64,000 nt of DNA, taken from positions 1-64,000 of the forward strand of contig JBOHLG010000016.1 in the NCBI GenBank assembly GCA_050729515.1, read 5' to 3'. This document shows, piece by piece, positions 1 through 8,084 of this stretch; the first letter of the stretch is position 1, and every line of letters begins with the position of its first letter. The notes under the pieces are model-generated. The model was not told the DNA's origin. It ran no database searches and saw only the letters and a list, made by a program, of their open reading frames with translations. Source of the DNA: Acaudatibacter sp050729515 (lineage in GTDB: Bacteria > Pseudomonadota > Alphaproteobacteria > Caulobacterales > Caulobacteraceae). Both the position numbers and the translations under genes were made by a program.

Positions 1-1
1 G

Positions 2-613
2 GCCGGAGGCGTCTTGGCGCGCGGCGGCCTCGAGGCCGATCTCGCCTCGCTCAGCCGCGGCGAGCGGCGCGCGCTCCGGAGCCTGGGCGTGCGCATCGGC
101 GCCTTCCATCTCGGCCTGCCGGCCCTGCACGCCCCGGAGGCCAGGCCCTTCGCGGCCGCGCTCGTCCGCCGCCTCGCGCCAGACTGGAGGCCGGCGGAGA
201 TCGGGCTGCAGCCTCTCGTCGAGCCGGCCCCGCCGCCCCTGGCGCTCGGGCTTTCGGGGCGGACGGCGATCGGACCGGTGATCGTCTCGGTCGAACGGCT
301 CGAAAGGCTCGATCAGGTCCTTCGAAGCGCGCCACGGCGGGAAGGCGGCTTCGCCGTCGGCGCGACGGAGCTCGCGGCCCTGGAGTGGACCACGGAGGAG
401 GCGGAGACGACGATGCAGAGCCTCGGTTTTGCCCAATTCCGCACCGCCGACGGAGTCTTGGCCTGGCGGCGCCGCCGCAACGAGCCTCGAAGGGATCGCA
501 CGACGCCCGCGCGCGACGCCAATTCGGCCTTCGCCGTCCTCGCCCCGCTCGCTTCGCCGCCATCGCGCCGGATCGGGCGTCGGTCTCCCCGGGCGCGTCG
601 CGCCCATGGCTGA
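2..613 (+). CDS. Helicase C-terminal region (SUV3/Mgm-type), 5' end outside window
   Basis: The reading frame is open from the first base and ends at a TGA at 611-613, so this is the last ~203 residues of a longer protein. The segment with LSRGERRALRSLGVRIG followed by LPALHAPEARPF resembles the C-terminal region of alphaproteobacterial SUV3-like DExH helicases. The helicase motifs themselves would lie upstream. The extreme C-terminus is rich in Arg and Pro and looks disordered. It overlaps the start of the S4 gene by 8 bases, suggesting co-transcription. The family name rests on this tail and on the S4-ferredoxin-CarD neighbourhood, so it is moderately sure. Confidence 0.6.
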   Translation, partial: AGGVLARGGLEADLASLSRGERRALRSLGVRIGAFHLGLPALHAPEARPFAAALVRRLAPDWRPAEIGLQPLVEPAPPPLALGLSGRTAIGPVIVSVERLERLDQVLRSAPRREGGFAVGATELAALEWTTEEAETTMQSLGFAQFRTADGVLAWRRRRNEPRRDRTTPARDANSAFAVLAPLASPPSRRIGRRSPRARRAHG

Positions 614-899
614 GGAGGGGGTCCGCATCGATGTGTGGCTGTGGCGGGCGAGGTTCTTCAAGACCCGCGCCATGGCGGCTGAAGCGGTGGAGCGCGGCGT
701 GAGGGTGAGGAGGAGCGGCGCGCCGATTTCCGATGGGCCGGCCCGCATCCACAAACCGGCGTGGCCGGTGCGGCCGGGCGATGAGATCGTCTTTGCGAGG
801 TCAGGGCGCCTATCGGCGATCCGGATCGAGGCGTTGGGATCGCGCCGGGGACCGCCGGCGGAGGCGCGCGCGCTCTACTCCAGCCTGGAGAATCCCTGA
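606..899 (+). CDS. RNA-binding S4 domain protein (Hsp15-like)
   Basis: This 97-residue protein is almost entirely an S4 domain: RIDVWLWRARFFKTR begins it and is followed by AAEAVERGVRV and a GDEIVF turn, as in Hsp15/HslR heat-shock proteins that bind 50S subunits carrying stalled peptidyl-tRNA. The ATG at 606 overlaps the end of the helicase gene, which fixes the start and suggests translational coupling. It lacks the long C-terminal basic tail of E. coli Hsp15, which is common in alphaproteobacterial versions. The cytoplasmic RNA-binding role is inferred from the family; a specific substrate cannot be read from the sequence. Confidence 0.82.
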   Translation: MAEEGVRIDVWLWRARFFKTRAMAAEAVERGVRVRRSGAPISDGPARIHKPAWPVRPGDEIVFARSGRLSAIRIEALGSRRGPPAEARALYSSLENP

Positions 900-988
900 A
901 CCCCTCCCCAGATGAACGAGATTGACATGCGCGCGGCGAGCCTCAAAAAGCCGCAGCCGGCGCGCCCAAGCCCGCTATTCGAGTCTCA

Positions 989-1330
989 ATGACCTACATC
1001 GTCACCGACGCCTGCATCAAATGTAAGTACATGGACTGCGTCGAGGTCTGTCCGGTCGATTGCTTCTATGAAGGCGAGAACTTCCTCGCCATCAGTCCGG
1101 AGGAATGCATCGACTGCGGCGTCTGCGAGCCGGAGTGTCCGGTCGACGCGATCAAGCCTGACACCGAGGACGACCCCGACGGCAAGTGGCTCAGGGTCAA
1201 CACCGATTACGCCAAGATTTGGCCCAACATCACGATCAAGGGAACGCCGCCCGCCGACGCCGAGCAGTGGGAGCGGTTGACCGATAAGTTCGAGAAATAC
1301 TTCAGCGACAAGCCCGGGCAAGGTTCCTGA
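989..1330 (+). CDS. fdxA: Seven-iron ferredoxin FdxA
   Basis: A 113-residue ferredoxin of the 7Fe (3Fe-4S plus 4Fe-4S) type. By alignment with Azotobacter FdI numbering, Cys9, Cys17 and Cys50 should hold the 3Fe-4S cluster, and Cys21, Cys40, Cys43 and Cys46 the 4Fe-4S cluster; Cys12 is the extra cysteine typical of the group. The long C-terminal extension with GKWLRVN and the WPNIT segment is also family-typical. It acts as a low-potential cytoplasmic electron carrier with no partner encoded nearby. It lies just upstream of carD, an order widely conserved in Alphaproteobacteria. Confidence 0.95.
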   Translation: MTYIVTDACIKCKYMDCVEVCPVDCFYEGENFLAISPEECIDCGVCEPECPVDAIKPDTEDDPDGKWLRVNTDYAKIWPNITIKGTPPADAEQWERLTDKFEKYFSDKPGQGS

Positions 1331-1641
1331 ACTCGCGCTCGCCTTCAGAGGGGGCGGAGCTACAGTCCCGCTGGCGGCGATCCTTTCAAATCGCCCCAAT
1401 TTGTGTTATCCATGGCCTGCGGTGGATGCCTCGCTTGTCATTTCAACGGCGCGGCCTCGCCATGGCCTGGCGGCCACAAACCGATCGGTTGCGAAGGCGA
1501 TTTCACCTGACACGAGGGTGATCGAAGAGACTTTTCGATGACGCGCGCCTCCGCGTTGAGCGGGGTGCGCGGAAAAGAACGATGTGTCCGTTCGCGCCCG
1601 GGCGCGCCGGACGACCAAGAAAGGACGCGGGTCGAACAAAG
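1331..1641. other. Intergenic region between fdxA and carD
   Basis: About 310 bases without a supportable gene. It holds a short inverted repeat at 1376-1395 (GGCGAT / ATCGCC, 8-base loop) followed by an AATTTGTGTT stretch, possibly a weak terminator for fdxA. The rest presumably carries the carD promoter, but no convincing -35/-10 pair stands out. AAAGGA near 1619 is a possible distal Shine-Dalgarno for carD. Confidence 0.4.
1376..1395 (+). terminator. Weak hairpin after fdxA
   Basis: A 6-bp perfect stem (GGCGAT/ATCGCC) with an 8-base loop, followed within three bases by AATTTGTGTT. The T-run is interrupted, so termination is uncertain. Confidence 0.3.
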
Positions 1642-2151
1642 ATGAACGGCAAGAGCGAAATGAGGTTCTCCATCGGCGATCACGTGGTCTATCCGGCCCA
1701 CGGCGTGGGCGTGGTGGCGGGCGTGGAGACCCAGGAGGTCGTCGGCGTCAGCCTCGAGGTCTATGTGATCAACTTCGACCACGAGAAGATGACCCTGCGG
1801 GTTCCGACCCGAAAGGCCCAGACCGCGGGCCTGCGGGCCCTCGCCGAAGGCAACGTCGTCTCCCAGGCGCTCACCACGCTGAAGGGCCGGGCCCGCATTA
1901 AGCGCACCATGTGGAGCCGTCGGGCCCAGGAGTATGAGGCCAAGATCAATTCCGGCGATCTCATCTCGATCGCCGAGGTGGTGCGCGATCTCCACCGCTC
2001 CGACACCCAGCCCGAGCAATCCTACTCGGAGCGCCAGCTCTATGAGTCGGCGCTCGACCGCATGGCCCGCGAGGTCGCCGCCATCGAGCGGATCGACCGC
2101 ACCGCCGCCATCGACCTTCTCCAGCAGTCGCTCCTCAAGAAAGCGGCCTGA
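1642..2151 (+). CDS. carD: CarD-family RNA polymerase-binding regulator (CdnL)
   Basis: The 169-residue protein matches alphaproteobacterial CdnL over its full length. The N-terminal Tudor-like RNA-polymerase-binding domain starts at RFSIGDHVVYPAHGVG and runs to about residue 60. The rest is the helical DNA-binding domain (KGRARIKRTMWSRRAQEY, then the YSERQLYESALDRM helices). CdnL stabilises open complexes at rRNA and biosynthetic promoters and helps couple growth to the cell cycle in Caulobacter. The ATG at 1642 is chosen because it gives the usual family length; an in-frame ATG at 1582 would add 20 residues that do not look conserved. It is probably monocistronic. Confidence 0.92.
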   Translation: MNGKSEMRFSIGDHVVYPAHGVGVVAGVETQEVVGVSLEVYVINFDHEKMTLRVPTRKAQTAGLRALAEGNVVSQALTTLKGRARIKRTMWSRRAQEYEAKINSGDLISIAEVVRDLHRSDTQPEQSYSERQLYESALDRMAREVAAIERIDRTAAIDLLQQSLLKKAA

Positions 2152-2260
2152 AGGGGTTTCTCCTCCCCCGCTTCGCGGGCCCCTGCCGGCCCTCGCCGCG
2201 GGCTCGGGCGTTCGTCGCTGGAATCGCCACCCCGTGGCGAGTCCCGCCGCCGAGAGGCGC

Positions 2261-2294
2261 CTCCTCACCCCCGCGCCGAAGCGCGAGGGAGGAG
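2261..2294. repeat. Short hairpin repeat, copy 1
   Basis: A CTCCTCACCCCCGCG segment, a GAA loop region and a GCGCGAGGGAGGAG segment form a stem between the convergent ends of carD and the enoyl-CoA hydratase-like gene. A closely similar element is at 25460-25490, also just past a gene end. It could act as a terminator or be a REP-type dispersed repeat. Confidence 0.5.
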
Positions 2295-2316
2295 ATGAAG
2301 GTCCGGCCGTGAGGGC

Positions 2317-3111
2317 TCAACGGCCTTGGAACACCGGCTTGCGCTTTTCGAAGAAGGCGGTGCGGGCCTCCTTGGCGTCCTGGCTCGAAAAGGCCATGCG
2401 GATGTTGGCCACTTCGTAGCGCAGCTGCTGCTCGAGGTCGCTCGTTTCCAGAGACTTGACCATGCCGCGCTTCAAGAGGCGCAGGGTGATCGGCGACCAG
2501 GCGCAGAGCTCCTGGCAATAGGCTAAGAGGCGCGCCTCGAAGGCCTCGTCCTCCACGACCTCGCCGGCCATGCCCAAGGCGACCGCCTCTTCGCCCGAGG
2601 CGGTGCGGTTCTCCATCATGAAGCGCATGGCGCGCTCGTAGCCCATGGCCTGGGGAAGGGTGATGGTCAGCCCGGCGTCGGGCGAGCCGCCGATCCGGGT
2701 GTATCCGGCCATCAGCCGGGCGCTGCGGGCGACGAGCCGGACGTCGGCGGCCATGGCGAGGCCGAGCCCGGCGCCCACCGCGACGCCGTTGACGCCGGCC
2801 ACCACCGGCTTGTCGCAGCGCTTGCGGATGGAGAGGAGGAACTGGCCCACCCAGCCGATGTCGTCGAGCTGCGCCGAGAGCGCCGGCAGGGGATGGAAGC
2901 GCTCGCCCCCAGCCAGGTCGAGCCCGGCGCAGAAGGCGTCGCCCGACCCGGTGATCGCCACCACCCACACCTCGTCGTCGCGCCCTGCCTCCTCGATAGC
3001 CGAAACGACTCCCCAGGCGAGCTGATTGCTGAGCGCGTTCTTCTTTTCCGGCCGGTTGAGCCGGATCGTCCGCACGCGACCCTCGTCGCGCACCTCGACC
3101 AGATCGGTCAT
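2317..3111 (-). CDS. Enoyl-CoA hydratase/isomerase family protein
   Basis: A 264-residue crotonase-fold protein. The oxyanion-hole signatures FCAGLDL and GVAVGAGLGLAMAAD are present. At the usual catalytic positions the first glutamate is replaced (around ARLMAGYTRIGG) and the second is Asp in SPDAG, as in PaaG-type isomerases and 4-chlorobenzoyl-CoA dehalogenases. It is therefore probably an isomerase or another crotonase-fold activity rather than a simple hydratase. The ATG at 3111 is preceded by an excellent AGGAGG at about eight bases. It ends with the common EKRKPVF tail. The neighbouring amidohydrolase gene runs in the same direction, with a 72-base gap between them. Confidence 0.85.
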   Translation of the reverse strand: MTDLVEVRDEGRVRTIRLNRPEKKNALSNQLAWGVVSAIEEAGRDDEVWVVAITGSGDAFCAGLDLAGGERFHPLPALSAQLDDIGWVGQFLLSIRKRCDKPVVAGVNGVAVGAGLGLAMAADVRLVARSARLMAGYTRIGGSPDAGLTITLPQAMGYERAMRFMMENRTASGEEAVALGMAGEVVEDEAFEARLLAYCQELCAWSPITLRLLKRGMVKSLETSDLEQQLRYEVANIRMAFSSQDAKEARTAFFEKRKPVFQGR

Positions 3112-3183
3112 GTCCCTTCCTCCTTCTTGGCTCGCGGGCTTCTCTCCAGAGGCGACCGCGCCGCTTCGACCCAAACCTTTCGC

Positions 3184-4512
3184 TCACGCGGCGTGGGCGG
3201 CGCCGAGGTGGGCCGGCCGCGCCTTCGCCGCCGAGCGCCGATCCCCGCCGCCGGTCTCGTCCTTGGCGACGCGCCCGCGCGCCATGACGAAAGAGACCCG
3301 CTCGAGCTCGGTTGCGTCGAGGGTGGGATCGCCGACGACGGCGATGATGTCGGCGCTCTTCCCCTTGGCGATCGAGCCGGCCTCCGCGGAGATGTCGAGG
3401 AGCTCGGCGGCGTTGGAGGTGGCGGCGCGGATCGCCTCGGCGGGCTTCATGCCGGCCTCGACCATGTAGGCGAACTCGCGGGCGTTCTGGCCATGCGGGC
3501 CCACCCCCATGTCGGTGCCGAAGGAAATCCTCACTCCGGCCCGGTGGGATTTGCCGAGCGCGGCCTTGATCTTCTCGCCCACCAGCAGGGCCTTTTCGGT
3601 CTGGGCGGGGGTGAGGACGCCGCCCTTTCGGGCCATCTCCAGAACCGTCATGCCGGCGATGATGGTGGGAGTGTGGAAGGCCTTCTTCTCCAAAAAGAGG
3701 CGGATGGAATCGTCGTCGAGAAAGCTCCCATGCTCGATCGAATCCACACCGGCGGCGAGCGCCGCATTGATCCCGGCCGCGCCATGGGCGTGGGCGCTCG
3801 CCCGCCGGCCCAGGCGATGGGCGGTCGAGATGATCGCCTCCATCTCGATCGAAGTGAACTGCTGGTCGATGCCGGCCCGAAGGTTGGAGAGCACCCCGCC
3901 GGTGGCGACGAACTTGATGGCGTCCGCGCCTTGGGCGACCTGGGCCCTCACCGCCTTCATGCAGGCGTCCGGCCCGTCGGCGACGCCGCTGGCTGTCTGC
4001 ACGCAGGCGCACACGTCCGGTCGATAGCCGTAGATCTGACCGTGGCCGCCGGTAGGCGAGAGAATCGCGCCCACGCAGAGGATGCGCGGACCGGGAATCT
4101 TGCCGGCGGCGACCGCGGCGCGCAGGGCGAAGATCACCTCCGGCTTCTTGGCCCCCACGTCGCGCACGGTGGTGAAACCGGCTTCAAGCGTGACCAGGGC
4201 GCGGTGGGCCGCCTCCAGCGCGATGGCCGGATCAGTCTCGTCGACCAGGTCGAGGCGCGAGCCTGGTCCGAGCTGACCGGTCAGATGGACATGACCGTCG
4301 ATGAGGCCGGGAAGGACAAAGCTTTCCTTGAGCTCGATGAGTCGCGCGCCCTCCGGCGGGTCGACGAAGCCCTCGGCGATCTCGGCCACGCGCCCGTTGG
4401 AGACGCGGATCGAGGCGCCGCTGCGCACCGCCAGGGCCGCGTCGGCGAGCAGCCTGCCGGCATGGATGACGATCTCGCCGGCGTTTTGTCTCGAATGTGC
4501 GTTCATCGGCAT
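3184..4512 (-). CDS. Imidazolonepropionase-like metal-dependent amidohydrolase
   Basis: A 442-residue amidohydrolase-superfamily enzyme. The HVH metal pair is at residues 74-76 (LPGLIDGHVHLTG), a lysine that could be the carboxylated bridge is K200 (ADAIKFVATGG), and later ligands lie in SAHAHG, SIEHG and FGTDMG. This pattern matches the Xaa-Pro/Xaa-Arg dipeptidase-like branch (Sgx9260 type) rather than true HutI. No signal peptide is visible, so it is cytoplasmic. The physiological substrate is unknown; cyclic amides or N-acyl dipeptides are possible. The start is at 4512, with another ATG two codons on that could equally be used. Confidence 0.85.
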   Translation of the reverse strand: MPMNAHSRQNAGEIVIHAGRLLADAALAVRSGASIRVSNGRVAEIAEGFVDPPEGARLIELKESFVLPGLIDGHVHLTGQLGPGSRLDLVDETDPAIALEAAHRALVTLEAGFTTVRDVGAKKPEVIFALRAAVAAGKIPGPRILCVGAILSPTGGHGQIYGYRPDVCACVQTASGVADGPDACMKAVRAQVAQGADAIKFVATGGVLSNLRAGIDQQFTSIEMEAIISTAHRLGRRASAHAHGAAGINAALAAGVDSIEHGSFLDDDSIRLFLEKKAFHTPTIIAGMTVLEMARKGGVLTPAQTEKALLVGEKIKAALGKSHRAGVRISFGTDMGVGPHGQNAREFAYMVEAGMKPAEAIRAATSNAAELLDISAEAGSIAKGKSADIIAVVGDPTLDATELERVSFVMARGRVAKDETGGGDRRSAAKARPAHLGAAHAA

Positions 4513-4619
4513 CTCTCCTGGCTCCCATCAGCGGTTAGCGCGAAAGCCGCGCCGATGCACCCCTCCGGAGGCGGGGCGTTGTCCAGGCCCGGGCCCCTGG
4601 CGTATGAGGCCAGGGCCGC

Positions 4620-4696
4620 GTCCCGTTAGCTCAGCCGGATAGAGCACCGGTTTCCTAAACCGGGGGTCAGAGGTTCGAGTCCTCTACGGGACGCCA
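4620..4696 (+). tRNA. tRNA-Arg (anticodon CCT)
   Basis: The cloverleaf folds cleanly. The acceptor is GTCCCGT paired with ACGGGAC, the D-arm is GCTC...GAGC, and the anticodon stem CCGGT/ACCGG closes a TTCCTAA loop with anticodon CCT. The T-arm has GGTTCGAGTCC, and the discriminator G is followed by an encoded CCA. It reads AGG codons. Confidence 0.95.
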
Positions 4697-4772
4697 TGAC
4701 CCCTCAGGGGCCTAATCGAGCCGCAGGGCGAAATCGCTCGTTGCCATCGGCGATTGCGCCTGCGAGGCTCCC

Positions 4773-4886
4773 AGAGCATTTCCCAGGCGAAGCGGCGTCG
4801 CTTCGCCGAAAAGGAAATGCGCCCGATTCAAGATCTTGAGCGCATCCCTCTCGCAAAGGAATTTCCCACTTTGAGGAATGCGCTCT
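4773..4886 (-). repeat. 114-bp dispersed repeat, copy 1
   Basis: Read on the minus strand this segment begins AGAGCGCATTCC and ends GGGAAATGCTCT, with AGAGCGCAT/AGAGCATTT-type ends. It matches 59342-59455 over the same 114-base length, with a near-identical central block around GCGCTCAAGA and TTGAATCGGG. Here it is intergenic, downstream of the tRNA and upstream of the symporter. It resembles the palindromic intergenic repeats common in Rhizobiales and Caulobacterales. Confidence 0.8.
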
Positions 4887-4944
4887 AGGTCGGCGGCGCG
4901 CCGCGATCCCCGCCAAATGGGATCGTCGACCGGAGGCGAGAAGC

Positions 4945-6417
4945 GTGCAGAAGACCCTGGTCGAGGCGCCCGCCAAATCCGCCGCCTCGGCCGACCCGCG
5001 CAGGCTCGATCTCTCCACCAAGCTCTTCTACGGCTCCGGCTCGATCGCCTTCGGGGTCAAGGACAATGGGTTCTCCTATCTCCTTCTGATCTTCTACAAC
5101 CAGGTGGTCGGGCTCTCGGCGGCCGCGGTGGGCCTGGCGATCATGATCGCCATGGTCTTCGACGCCTTCCTCGATCCGATCGTCGGCCAGGCGAGCGACA
5201 ACACCCGCTCGCGATGGGGCCGGCGCCATCCCTACATGTATGCGGCCGCCCTTCCGGTGGCGCTGACCTACTTCGCCCTGTGGAACCCGCCGCACTGGGG
5301 CCAGCGGGCGCTCTTCTTCTACCTGATCGTCTCGGCGATCATCATCCGCACCTTCATCAGCTTCTACGAGGTGCCCTCGAGTGCGCTCTCGGCCGAACTG
5401 ACGAAGGGCTACGACGAGCGCACCGTCCTTCTCTCCTTTCGCTACTTCTTCGGATGGATCGGCGGGCTCACGCTCAATCTCATCGCCTTCGCCGTCCTCC
5501 TGCGGCCGGACGCGACCCACAAGGTCGGCCAGCTCAATCCGGCCGGCTACGCTCGCTATGGGATCGTGGCGGCGGCGGTGATGTTCGTGGCCATCCTGAT
5601 CTCGGCGATCGGGACCCACCGGCACATCCCGAGTTTCACCGTGCCGCCGAAGCGTCGGCTCGGCCTCCTCGCCATGGCCAGGGAGATGATCTCCACATGG
5701 TCGCATCGCTCGTTCCTGATGCTCACCCTTTCGGGGCTGGCGACGGCGATGGCGGCCGGGATCGGCGCGGCGATGAACAACTACTTCAACACGTTCTTCT
5801 GGGAGTTCACCGCCCGCCAGATCGCCATCTTCACCGCCGGCGTCTTCGCCTCGGCGATCCTGGCCCTCATCGGCGCGCCGATCCTTTCGCGAAAGTTCGG
5901 CAAGAGGCCGTCGGCCATGGGGCTCATCGCGCTCTCGGTGACGGTGGGAGTGGCTCCCCTGCTCCTTCGGCTTGCTGGCTTCTTCCCGCCCAACCACACG
6001 ATCCTGCTCCTCGTCATCATCTTCTTCACCTCGATCACCTCGACGGCTCTGGGCATAGCTGGATCGACCATGGTCTCGGCGATGATCGCCGATGTGGTGG
6101 AAGACAGCGAGCTGAAGACCGGCCGTCGCGCCGAGGGGCTCTTCTTCTCAGCCTCCAGCCTGATCGCCAAGGCGGTGAGCGGGGTCGGGGTCTTCGCCGC
6201 CGGGCTGATCCTGGCGGCCATCCGCTTCCCGAACCTGGCCAAGCCCGGCCATGTGGCCGCGCCGATCATCGCCCACCTGGCGATGGTCTACGTCCCGATC
6301 ATCGCAGCGCTCTATGGGACCGCGCTCGTCCTGATGCTCGGCTACAAGATCACCCGCAAAGGCCACCTGGAGACCCTCGCCGAGCTCGCCGCGAGAGCCG
6401 AGATCGTTTCCCCCTGA
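4945..6417 (+). CDS. MFS sugar:cation symporter (GPH family)
   Basis: A 490-residue integral membrane protein with about twelve hydrophobic segments. The GPH family hallmark is seen early: YGSGSIAFGVKDNGFSYLLL for TM1 and FDAFLDPIVGQASDN with RSRWGRRHPY for the TM2-3 loop. Members import sugars or glycosides with Na+ or H+. The GTG at 4945 follows GGAGGCGAGAAGC and is taken as the start. The last six codons and the stop are duplicated at 10640 beyond the kinase-helicase island, so the 3' end of this gene marks one edge of that insertion. The substrate cannot be deduced. Confidence 0.85.
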   Translation: MQKTLVEAPAKSAASADPRRLDLSTKLFYGSGSIAFGVKDNGFSYLLLIFYNQVVGLSAAAVGLAIMIAMVFDAFLDPIVGQASDNTRSRWGRRHPYMYAAALPVALTYFALWNPPHWGQRALFFYLIVSAIIIRTFISFYEVPSSALSAELTKGYDERTVLLSFRYFFGWIGGLTLNLIAFAVLLRPDATHKVGQLNPAGYARYGIVAAAVMFVAILISAIGTHRHIPSFTVPPKRRLGLLAMAREMISTWSHRSFLMLTLSGLATAMAAGIGAAMNNYFNTFFWEFTARQIAIFTAGVFASAILALIGAPILSRKFGKRPSAMGLIALSVTVGVAPLLLRLAGFFPPNHTILLLVIIFFTSITSTALGIAGSTMVSAMIADVVEDSELKTGRRAEGLFFSASSLIAKAVSGVGVFAAGLILAAIRFPNLAKPGHVAAPIIAHLAMVYVPIIAALYGTALVLMLGYKITRKGHLETLAELAARAEIVSP

Positions 6418-6540
6418 GCGGTCATGGCCGGCGGAATTCCGCCGCCGAGAGTCACCGGCGCCGATCGCGTCCATGGGTCCCCGGGACGCGGAGCCTGTCC
6501 TCGGGCCGGCCCTCGGCCGGACCCGGGGGCGCCTGGGGAT
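6397..6540 (+). repeat. Island-flanking direct repeat, left copy
   Basis: A 144-base segment that starts in the last codons of the symporter gene (GCCGAGATCGTTTC) and runs past its stop. It matches 10640-10782 in the same orientation. The 71 bases at 6463-6533 are identical in both copies, while the first half has scattered differences. A hairpin-forming GGGCCGGCC/GGCCGG block lies inside it. Confidence 0.9.
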
Positions 6541-6680
6541 GGCGGGTGCGAGTGCGTTGGGGGTGGCCAGGCGCGTCAGGGCCTTAAAGCTCCTTCGTGG
6601 CGCATTTCTCGCGGTGAGGCACGACACCTTCGGCCGCCCTTCAAGTTGAGCGCAATGGCCGAACCGTTCATAGGGAGACC

Positions 6681-8084
6681 ATGGATGACGCCAAGGCCGC
6701 GATGCTCGCGGCCCGCCTAGCGGGACACGAGCTTGAGGGCTGGACCATCGAGGGCCTTATCAATCACGGCAAATCCGCAGCCGTTTTCCGGGCTCGGAGG
6801 GATGGCCAGCTAGCTGCCGTAAAGGTGTTTGATGAGGAACTCATCGAACGCTATGGAGATCAGACGCAACTGGAGCGAATAAACCGGGAGCTGGAGCTTA
6901 AAGGCCATCCCCACCAACATCTCGTGTCCATATACGGGGGCGGCCATGATGCGACCGAAAATCTTCACTATGTTATTATGGAGTATTTGGACGGCCAAAA
7001 TCTGAAGGAGTGCCTTCAGACCATCGAATTAAGCCAAGTGCCTACGCTATTGGCTCAATTAGCCTCCGCGGCTAAGTGCTTAGAAGAGCGTGGGTTAGTT
7101 CACCGGGATATCAAGCCAGAGAACATTGTCATTGTCGAGGGTGGTCATAGGCTCGTGCTCCTAGACTTTGGAGTAATACGACCTGTGAAGGGATCCGATT
7201 TGACGGACCCAGAGGGCGTTCAGGCGTTCATAGGGACACTTCAATATTCCTCGCCAGAATATCTGCTCCGAGAAGAAGAGCAAAACGAGCAAGGCTATAG
7301 AGCCTTAACCTTTTACCAGATTGGGGCTGTCCTACATGACCTTCTGGTCAAGCGTCCCATATTCGAACAGTTTGCGAATCCATATGGCAAGCTTGTCAAC
7401 GCCGTCCAGCACGAACGCCCCATAATCGTCAATCCAGATGCACCGGGGCGTCTAGTCCAGCTGGCGGAGCGCTGCCTGCTAAAGAACCCTCGCACGCGCG
7501 TCCGTGTCGTGCATTGGGAGGATTTTGACTCCATCGACGACACCTCCGGTCCTTCGGCGCGCGATCGAGTTGCGGAGCGAATGGTAACTCTGCGCGCACA
7601 GCGGGAAGAAGCTTCGTTTGTCGCGCATCAGCGACCGGCGGTGGCCAGCCGGATCAGGAACCACGTCCTTTCCGTTCTCAAACTGGCGGCAACCGCAGCT
7701 CGCACCTCGATTCCAGACCTACCCCCTTTGCAGCGTTCTCGCTGCGAAGCGGACGACCTGGCCGTCGAATTTGTGTTTGAGCCAAGCGCTGAACAAGGCT
7801 TCCCCCATGGCCTAGTTGTCAGGGTAAGGGCCGAAGTGGTTGACGCAGAGGAAAACGTAATATCCTGCGACGGGTTCGCCTATATTTCTGGCCATCTACC
7901 GAACGACGGCGCAGGGGAACGCGCGACTTGGTTCGAAGGAGTATTCGACACCGTTTCTTTGAACGCCGCCTTCGAACGGTTTTTCTTTGAGGCCGCAGAG
8001 TGGTGTCTCAAAATCTCCCCGGCGGTCGACGACGCCTTCAAGGATACATTCAGGCCTCAAGCTAGGGCGGGGCGGGTAACATGA
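6681..8084 (+). CDS. Serine/threonine protein kinase with unknown C-terminal domain
   Basis: A 467-residue protein. Residues ~20-280 form a eukaryotic-type kinase with its motifs intact: a modified glycine loop (INHGKSAAVFRA), K48 in AAVKVF, HRDIKPEN at 141-148 with catalytic D143, DFG at 162-164 and SPE at 191-193. An active enzyme is therefore expected. The remaining ~180 residues match nothing I recognise and contain no membrane segment, so it is probably cytoplasmic. The ATG at 6681 has GGGAG five bases upstream. Its 3' end overlaps the helicase start by four bases (ATGA). It is the first gene of the low-GC island. Stk2 and PglW are known defence kinases, but this architecture differs from both. 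Confidence 0.85.
   Translation: MDDAKAAMLAARLAGHELEGWTIEGLINHGKSAAVFRARRDGQLAAVKVFDEELIERYGDQTQLERINRELELKGHPHQHLVSIYGGGHDATENLHYVIMEYLDGQNLKECLQTIELSQVPTLLAQLASAAKCLEERGLVHRDIKPENIVIVEGGHRLVLLDFGVIRPVKGSDLTDPEGVQAFIGTLQYSSPEYLLREEEQNEQGYRALTFYQIGAVLHDLLVKRPIFEQFANPYGKLVNAVQHERPIIVNPDAPGRLVQLAERCLLKNPRTRVRVVHWEDFDSIDDTSGPSARDRVAERMVTLRAQREEASFVAHQRPAVASRIRNHVLSVLKLAATAARTSIPDLPPLQRSRCEADDLAVEFVFEPSAEQGFPHGLVVRVRAEVVDAEENVISCDGFAYISGHLPNDGAGERATWFEGVFDTVSLNAAFERFFFEAAEWCLKISPAVDDAFKDTFRPQARAGRVT

Noticed and set aside
2135..4012. Very long minus-strand open frame overlapping the enoyl-CoA hydratase-like and amidohydrolase genes
   Set aside because: It is low-complexity Arg/Gly/Pro-rich translation in a wrong frame of GC-rich DNA; the other frame contains two complete enzymes with catalytic motifs.
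4704..5021. Minus-strand frame across the first 114-bp repeat resembling the comF N-terminus
   Set aside because: The resemblance comes only from the shared DNA repeat; the rest is antisense to the symporter start and has no domain.
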